Shown: positions 61,000-64,000 of the stretch, in pieces
Layout of the letters: every line of letters starts with the position of its first letter
How positions within the stretch are numbered: position 1 is the stretch's first letter
Source: Novosphingobium panipatense
GTDB lineage: Bacteria > Pseudomonadota > Alphaproteobacteria > Sphingomonadales > Sphingomonadaceae
DNA: 64,000 nucleotides
Assembly (NCBI RefSeq): GCF_002149965.1
Contig: NZ_MSQB01000016.1
Location: forward strand, 101,208-165,207
Direction: 5' to 3'
Position numbers and translations under genes: made by a program
The notes under the pieces: generated by a model
Seen by the model: only the letters and a program-made list of their open reading frames with translations
The model's database searches: none
What the model was told of the DNA's origin: nothing

Positions 61000-61091
61000 C
61001 GTCATCCTGAACGCGTTTCAGGATCCATCGCTCAACATCGATGCCATCTCGTGCGAGGCGAAATGGATCCTGAAACGAGTTCAGGATGACG
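61000..61091. repeat. REP-like inverted repeat pair downstream of cstA-ybdD
   Basis: Arms 61000-61028 and 61063-61091 (CGTCATCCTGAACGCGTTTC and its reverse complement) match at 28 of 29 positions across a 34-base spacer. It is the same element as at 33141. It lies between the ybdD stop and the minus-strand small gene, where it could stop transcription from both sides. Confidence 0.88.
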
Positions 61092-61163
61092 TTGGAGATG
61101 GACGCACGGGTGGGAAGAAAACCCTAAACCTCAAACCCGGACGGAATACTCAGCCCCCGCGCT

Positions 61164-61373
61164 TCAATGCCGGCGAATCACCAGCTTGGTCTCGCCGCAG
61201 AGGCTGCATTCGTCCTTGCTGCGTACGAAACCGTTGGTGCCCACCAGTTCGCGAGTCTGGACATCGGCGTGGTGAAGCACGCTGAGGCCCAGCCTCTGCG
61301 TGATGCAGTCGTCGCAGACCGGCTCCGGCGCGAGCCGGGCGACGAGTTTCTCGATGTCTTGCAGGATAGTCAT
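61164..61373 (-). CDS. Small double-CxxC protein
   Basis: A 69-residue soluble protein that I do not recognise by name. Two CxxC pairs (EPVCDDCIT near residue 20 and CSLCGETKLV near the end) suggest a zinc-ribbon-like fold, with a central HHADVQTRELVGTNGFVRSKDE segment. The ATG at 61373 (MTILQDIEKLV) follows GAGGG; an ATG two codons earlier is an alternative. It lies upstream of, and on the same strand as, nothing obvious; the LysR gene is 55 bases upstream on the same strand. Confidence 0.6.
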   Translation of the reverse strand: MTILQDIEKLVARLAPEPVCDDCITQRLGLSVLHHADVQTRELVGTNGFVRSKDECSLCGETKLVIRRH

Positions 61374-61427
61374 GTGCATTGCCCTCGTCCTGCCCGTGCC
61401 AGCTTGGCGCGTCCTCGGCAATGGCAA

Positions 61428-62336
61428 TTACGATAGGGACGGTTTCGCTTCGGTAAACTCACCATGGAGGCGATGGGCCAGCCATGCCCCGAAGGCCAGC
61501 GCCGCCGCGGCCTTGGCGGGCGGCGCGCCCGGATCGCGCACGAAGTGATAGGCGCCCTCGAAAGGCGTCTCGATTTCGGAAAGGCGCACCAGCCGCCCGG
61601 ACGCCAAGGCATCGCGGGAAATAACCTTGCGCACCAGGGCAACGCCGTGACCGGCCGCCGTCGCTTCCAGCAGGAGACCGGCATCGTCGTAGGGCAGCGA
61701 GTCGCCGGGTTCGGGCAAGGCCAGACCGGCGCGCTGGAACCACGGCGTCCACGGCTGCCAGGCATTGCGCAGGAAGCGGCACCGCGCGAGGTCCGCTTCG
61801 CTTTCGATCCCCATGCGCTCCCGATAGGCGGGCGAGCAGGCCGGAAATAGCGTGTCCTGCATGAGCCGCTCCACCACCAGCCCCGGCCAGAGTCCGCCGC
61901 CATAGCGGATCGCCGCGTCCAGCCCCTGCGGACCGACCGGGCTGAGATCCAGCCGGGGATCGAGCGCGATGGCGATATCGGGATGAGCCTCGTGAAATTC
62001 CGCCAGACGCGGCACCAGCCAATGCGCGGCGAAGGAGGGCAGCACCGCCACTTTCAGCACGACATGCCCGGCCGCGCGCGGTTCCGGGAAGACGCTGGCG
62101 ATCAGTTCCAGCGACTGGCGGATGGTCGGCAGGATCTGCAGTGCCGCCAGGGTCGGCTGCATGGAATTGCCCTGCCGCTCGAACATGGCTGCGCCCAGCC
62201 GCTCCTCCACTTCGCGTACCCGGTGGCTGATCGCGCCGTGCGTCACACCCAGTTCCTCGGCCGCGCGCGTGAAGCTGCGGTGGCGGGCGGCGGCTTCCAT
62301 GGCGCGCAGGGTATTGAGCGATGGCGGACGGTACAT
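61428..62336 (-). CDS. LysR-family transcriptional regulator
   Basis: A 302-residue LysR-type regulator. The winged HTH at about residues 1-62 reads LNTLRAMEAAARHRSFTRAAEELGVTHGAISHRVREVEERLG, and the substrate-binding domain follows (VLKVAVLPSFAAHWLVPRLAEF). The style is GcvA-like. It is divergent from an MFS transporter gene, with 105 bases between starts, the classic arrangement of a LysR regulator and its target. The inducer is unknown, possibly an organic acid carried by the transporter. The ATG at 62336 has no strong Shine-Dalgarno site. Confidence 0.93.
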   Translation of the reverse strand: MYRPPSLNTLRAMEAAARHRSFTRAAEELGVTHGAISHRVREVEERLGAAMFERQGNSMQPTLAALQILPTIRQSLELIASVFPEPRAAGHVVLKVAVLPSFAAHWLVPRLAEFHEAHPDIAIALDPRLDLSPVGPQGLDAAIRYGGGLWPGLVVERLMQDTLFPACSPAYRERMGIESEADLARCRFLRNAWQPWTPWFQRAGLALPEPGDSLPYDDAGLLLEATAAGHGVALVRKVISRDALASGRLVRLSEIETPFEGAYHFVRDPGAPPAKAAAALAFGAWLAHRLHGEFTEAKPSLS

Positions 62337-62441
62337 GGCAAGGATTGTTACTGGAATTCACAACCTGCGCCAATCTTTCTCGTTCGGATCATAGCCCGGG
62401 CATCGCTATCTGCCGTCCTAGATCATTTCGGGAATCCGTTC

Positions 62442-63725
62442 ATGCCTCTTGCCCTTCGCCGCCCGCATCCCGCGTGGATCGTCGTTGCCGTGACTTTCTT
62501 CGCCCTGCTGTTCTCGGCAGGGCTGCGATCGGCGCCCGGCGTGATGATGCTGCCGCTGGAACTGCACTTCGGCTGGGACCGGGCGACGATCTCGTTCTCC
62601 GCCGCGCTCGGCATCCTGCTCTACGGGCTGGTCGGCCCCTTCGCCGCCGCGCTGATGATGAGCTTCGGCATCAAGCGCACGATGCTGGCAGGTCTGGCCC
62701 TGATGGCCGCATCGACTTTCGCCAGCCGCTGGATGACCGCGCCCTGGCACTTCATGCTGAGCTGGGGCGTGCTGTCGGGCATCGGCTCCGGCGCGGTCGC
62801 CTCGGTACTGGGCGCGGCCGTGGTCAACCGCTGGTTCGCGACGCGGCAGGGCCTGGTCATGGGCCTGCTGAGCGCCAGCACCGCCACCGGCGCGCTCGTG
62901 TTCCTGCCGTTCCTGGCCTGGCTGTCGGAAGGCGGCGCCTGGCGGCCGGTGGCGCTGGCCGTCAGCCTGGGCTGCGCGGCACTGATCCCGGTCGTCTGGC
63001 TCTTCGTGCCCGAACATCCGCAGGCACGCGGCGTCCGGCGTTTCGGCGAAGCGGCGCATACGCCCCCCGCCCCGCCGATGAAGCAGGCGGCAACGCCCTG
63101 GCTCGCCATCGAGGCTCTCGTGCGCGCCTCCCGCCGCCCGGTGTTCTGGCTTCTGGCGGGCAGCTTCTTCGTCTGCGGCCTCACCACCAACGGGCTGGTC
63201 GGCACCCACATGATCGCCTTCTGCGGCGACCACGGCATCGCGCCCGTCGCCGCCGCGGGCCTCCTCTCGCTGATGGGCTTCTTCGACCTCATCGGCACGA
63301 CCGCCTCGGGCTGGCTGACCGACCGCCACGATCCGCGCCGCCTGCTGGCGGTCTATTACGGCCTGCGCGGACTGTCGCTGCTGGCCCTGCCCTTCATCGA
63401 TTTCGGCACCGTCAGCCTGACCGTCTTCGCGGTGTTCTACGGGCTGGACTGGATCGCCACGGTGCCGCCCACGGTAAAACTGGCCAACCAGTCCTTCGGG
63501 GAACGCGACGCGCCGATCGTTTTCGGCTGGGTGCTGGTGGCGCACCAGATGGGCGCCGCGCTGGCCGCCTTCGGCGCGGGCGTTATCCGCGAGCAGACGG
63601 GCACTTACGCCCCCGCCTTCCTTGTCGCAGGCGCCTTCGCGGTGGCCGCCGCGCTGGTCTTCATGGTCGGGTTCGGCAGGAAGCCCGTTCTGCCTGAAGC
63701 TGGCCCCGAACCCGAATTCGCGTGA
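62442..63725 (+). CDS. MFS transporter (monocarboxylate-type)
   Basis: A 427-residue inner-membrane transporter with 12 predicted helices. It resembles the monocarboxylate/oxalate-formate (OFA) group, with FFALLFSAGLRSAPGVMMLPLELHFGWDRATISFS at the N-terminus, a NRWFATRQGLVMGLLSASTATG motif in helix 4-5 and a TASGWLTDRHDPRRLLAVYYGLRG motif after the central loop (about 195-215). The LysR gene lies divergently, so the transporter is probably controlled by it. The likely substrates are short organic acids (inference from family only). Confidence 0.9.
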   Translation: MPLALRRPHPAWIVVAVTFFALLFSAGLRSAPGVMMLPLELHFGWDRATISFSAALGILLYGLVGPFAAALMMSFGIKRTMLAGLALMAASTFASRWMTAPWHFMLSWGVLSGIGSGAVASVLGAAVVNRWFATRQGLVMGLLSASTATGALVFLPFLAWLSEGGAWRPVALAVSLGCAALIPVVWLFVPEHPQARGVRRFGEAAHTPPAPPMKQAATPWLAIEALVRASRRPVFWLLAGSFFVCGLTTNGLVGTHMIAFCGDHGIAPVAAAGLLSLMGFFDLIGTTASGWLTDRHDPRRLLAVYYGLRGLSLLALPFIDFGTVSLTVFAVFYGLDWIATVPPTVKLANQSFGERDAPIVFGWVLVAHQMGAALAAFGAGVIREQTGTYAPAFLVAGAFAVAAALVFMVGFGRKPVLPEAGPEPEFA

Positions 63726-63752
63726 GCGATTATCCCGGTTGCCCCGGGGGTA

Positions 63753-63766
63753 TGTTAGCGCTATCT
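63753..63766 (+). promoter_or_regulatory. Putative LacI-family operator
   Basis: TGTTAGCGCTATCT contains the perfect TAGCGCTA palindrome. It closely resembles known LacI-family operators such as the Caulobacter XylR-type TGTTAGCGCTACCA. It lies about 37 bases before the start of a glycoside hydrolase-like lipoprotein gene. No LacI-type regulator is inside the window. Confidence 0.6.
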
Positions 63767-63802
63767 TCCATCCCACAAGGTTAAACCGACCGGGAGATTG
63801 AT

Positions 63803-64000
63803 GTGTCGAGGCGAATTTACGCGGCCCTTGCGGCTACCGCTTTCTGCGGCCTGATGGCGGCCTGCAACGGAACGGGCGGCGCGCCCGAAGCCACGGCTTC
63901 GGCAGATTCCGCATCCTCGGAAGCGGCTTCGGACAAGAAGTACCTTTCGCAGCCGCTCGTCAGCGAGATCTACACCGCCGACCCGTCCGCCCATGTCTGG
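63803..64000 (+). CDS. Glycoside hydrolase-like lipoprotein, N-terminal part (GH43 probable; truncated by window edge)
   Basis: The first 66 codons of a lipoprotein. The signal peptide ends in the lipobox LMAAC at residue 21, so it is lipid-anchored, followed by a short linker (about 25-45) and KYLSQPLVSEIYTADPSAHVW, which matches the start of GH43 alpha-L-arabinofuranosidase/xylosidase-like propellers (IYTADPSAHVF-type). The start is GTG at 63803 with GGGAG before it; an ATG two bases upstream is in another frame. A LacI-type operator lies just upstream. The rest of the gene and its neighbours are beyond the window. Confidence 0.7.
   Translation, partial: MSRRIYAALAATAFCGLMAACNGTGGAPEATASADSASSEAASDKKYLSQPLVSEIYTADPSAHVW

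Noticed and set aside
1..64000. Search for CRISPR arrays, tRNA genes, rRNA genes, transposases and phage genes
   Set aside because: No regularly spaced direct repeats, tRNA-like cloverleafs, rRNA signatures, transposases or phage structural genes were recognised by eye; a dedicated scan was not possible.

Overview
The window is high-GC, gene-dense bacterial chromosome. The protein styles suggest an alphaproteobacterium of the order Sphingomonadales, probably Novosphingobium- or Sphingobium-like. The reasons are the many TonB-dependent receptors (TBDRs) with plug wording typical of that order, repeated REP-like sequences containing CATCCTGAAC...GTTCAGGATG, SnoaL/Rieske/medium-chain reductase clusters typical of aromatic or terpenoid degraders, and the chemotaxis gene style. 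Genus is an inference; no rRNA or tRNA gene was seen. I found no phage, insertion sequence or CRISPR array.

Layout. (1) 1-5944: a truncated TBDR, an SDR dehydrogenase, a medium-chain reductase and a complete TBDR, which look like peripheral catabolism. (2) 6093-17230: one minus-strand chemotaxis operon transcribed STAS - CheY - CheA - CheW - MCP - MCP - CheW - CheR - CheB - soluble MCP-like protein. (3) 17436-20050: SnoaL-like protein, Rieske ferredoxin, reductase and a second SnoaL-like protein, separated by two copies of a very large palindrome whose third copy lies at 5959-6093. (4) 20292-23422: a conserved hypothetical, an L,D-transpeptidase-like protein, a small HTH protein and a membrane-anchored HTH-TPR regulator. 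(5) 23765-27771: a probable zinc-starvation (Zur) island with a MerC-like membrane protein, a frameshifted DUF1826 gene, a CHAP protein and a histidine-rich ZnuD-type receptor, with Zur-box-like palindromes in the promoters.

(6) 27862-53780 is the centrepiece: a polysaccharide-utilisation locus for rhamnogalacturonan I (RG-I) with its galactan side chains. It holds two large TBDRs, an endo-lyase (PL11), an exo-lyase-like protein (PL26 type), a DUF6250 protein, an alpha/beta esterase, two GH43-like beta-propellers, a CE12 acetylesterase, L-rhamnose mutarotase, GH35 beta-galactosidase, GH53 endo-galactanase, GH105 unsaturated rhamnogalacturonyl hydrolase, a GPH-type sugar symporter and an IclR regulator. 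Inferred flow: lyases and esterases trim RG-I outside the cell or in the periplasm, the TBDRs import oligomers, GH35/GH53/GH43 remove side chains, the symporter carries disaccharides inward, and GH105 and the mutarotase act in the cytoplasm. A previously unnamed element, consensus CCnnTATGTGGGAT, precedes five of the transcription starts in this locus and is a candidate operator. Rhamnose and uronate catabolic enzymes other than the mutarotase are not in the window.

(7) 53906-58470: an MHS-family transporter, a CDP-alcohol phosphatidyltransferase, a TauE/SafE permease and an unusual ATP-grasp protein with a C-terminal membrane segment. (8) 58754-64000: CstA with its small YbdD partner, a small double-CxxC protein, a LysR regulator divergent from an MFS transporter, and the start of a probable GH43 lipoprotein behind a LacI-type operator, perhaps the beginning of a second glycan locus.
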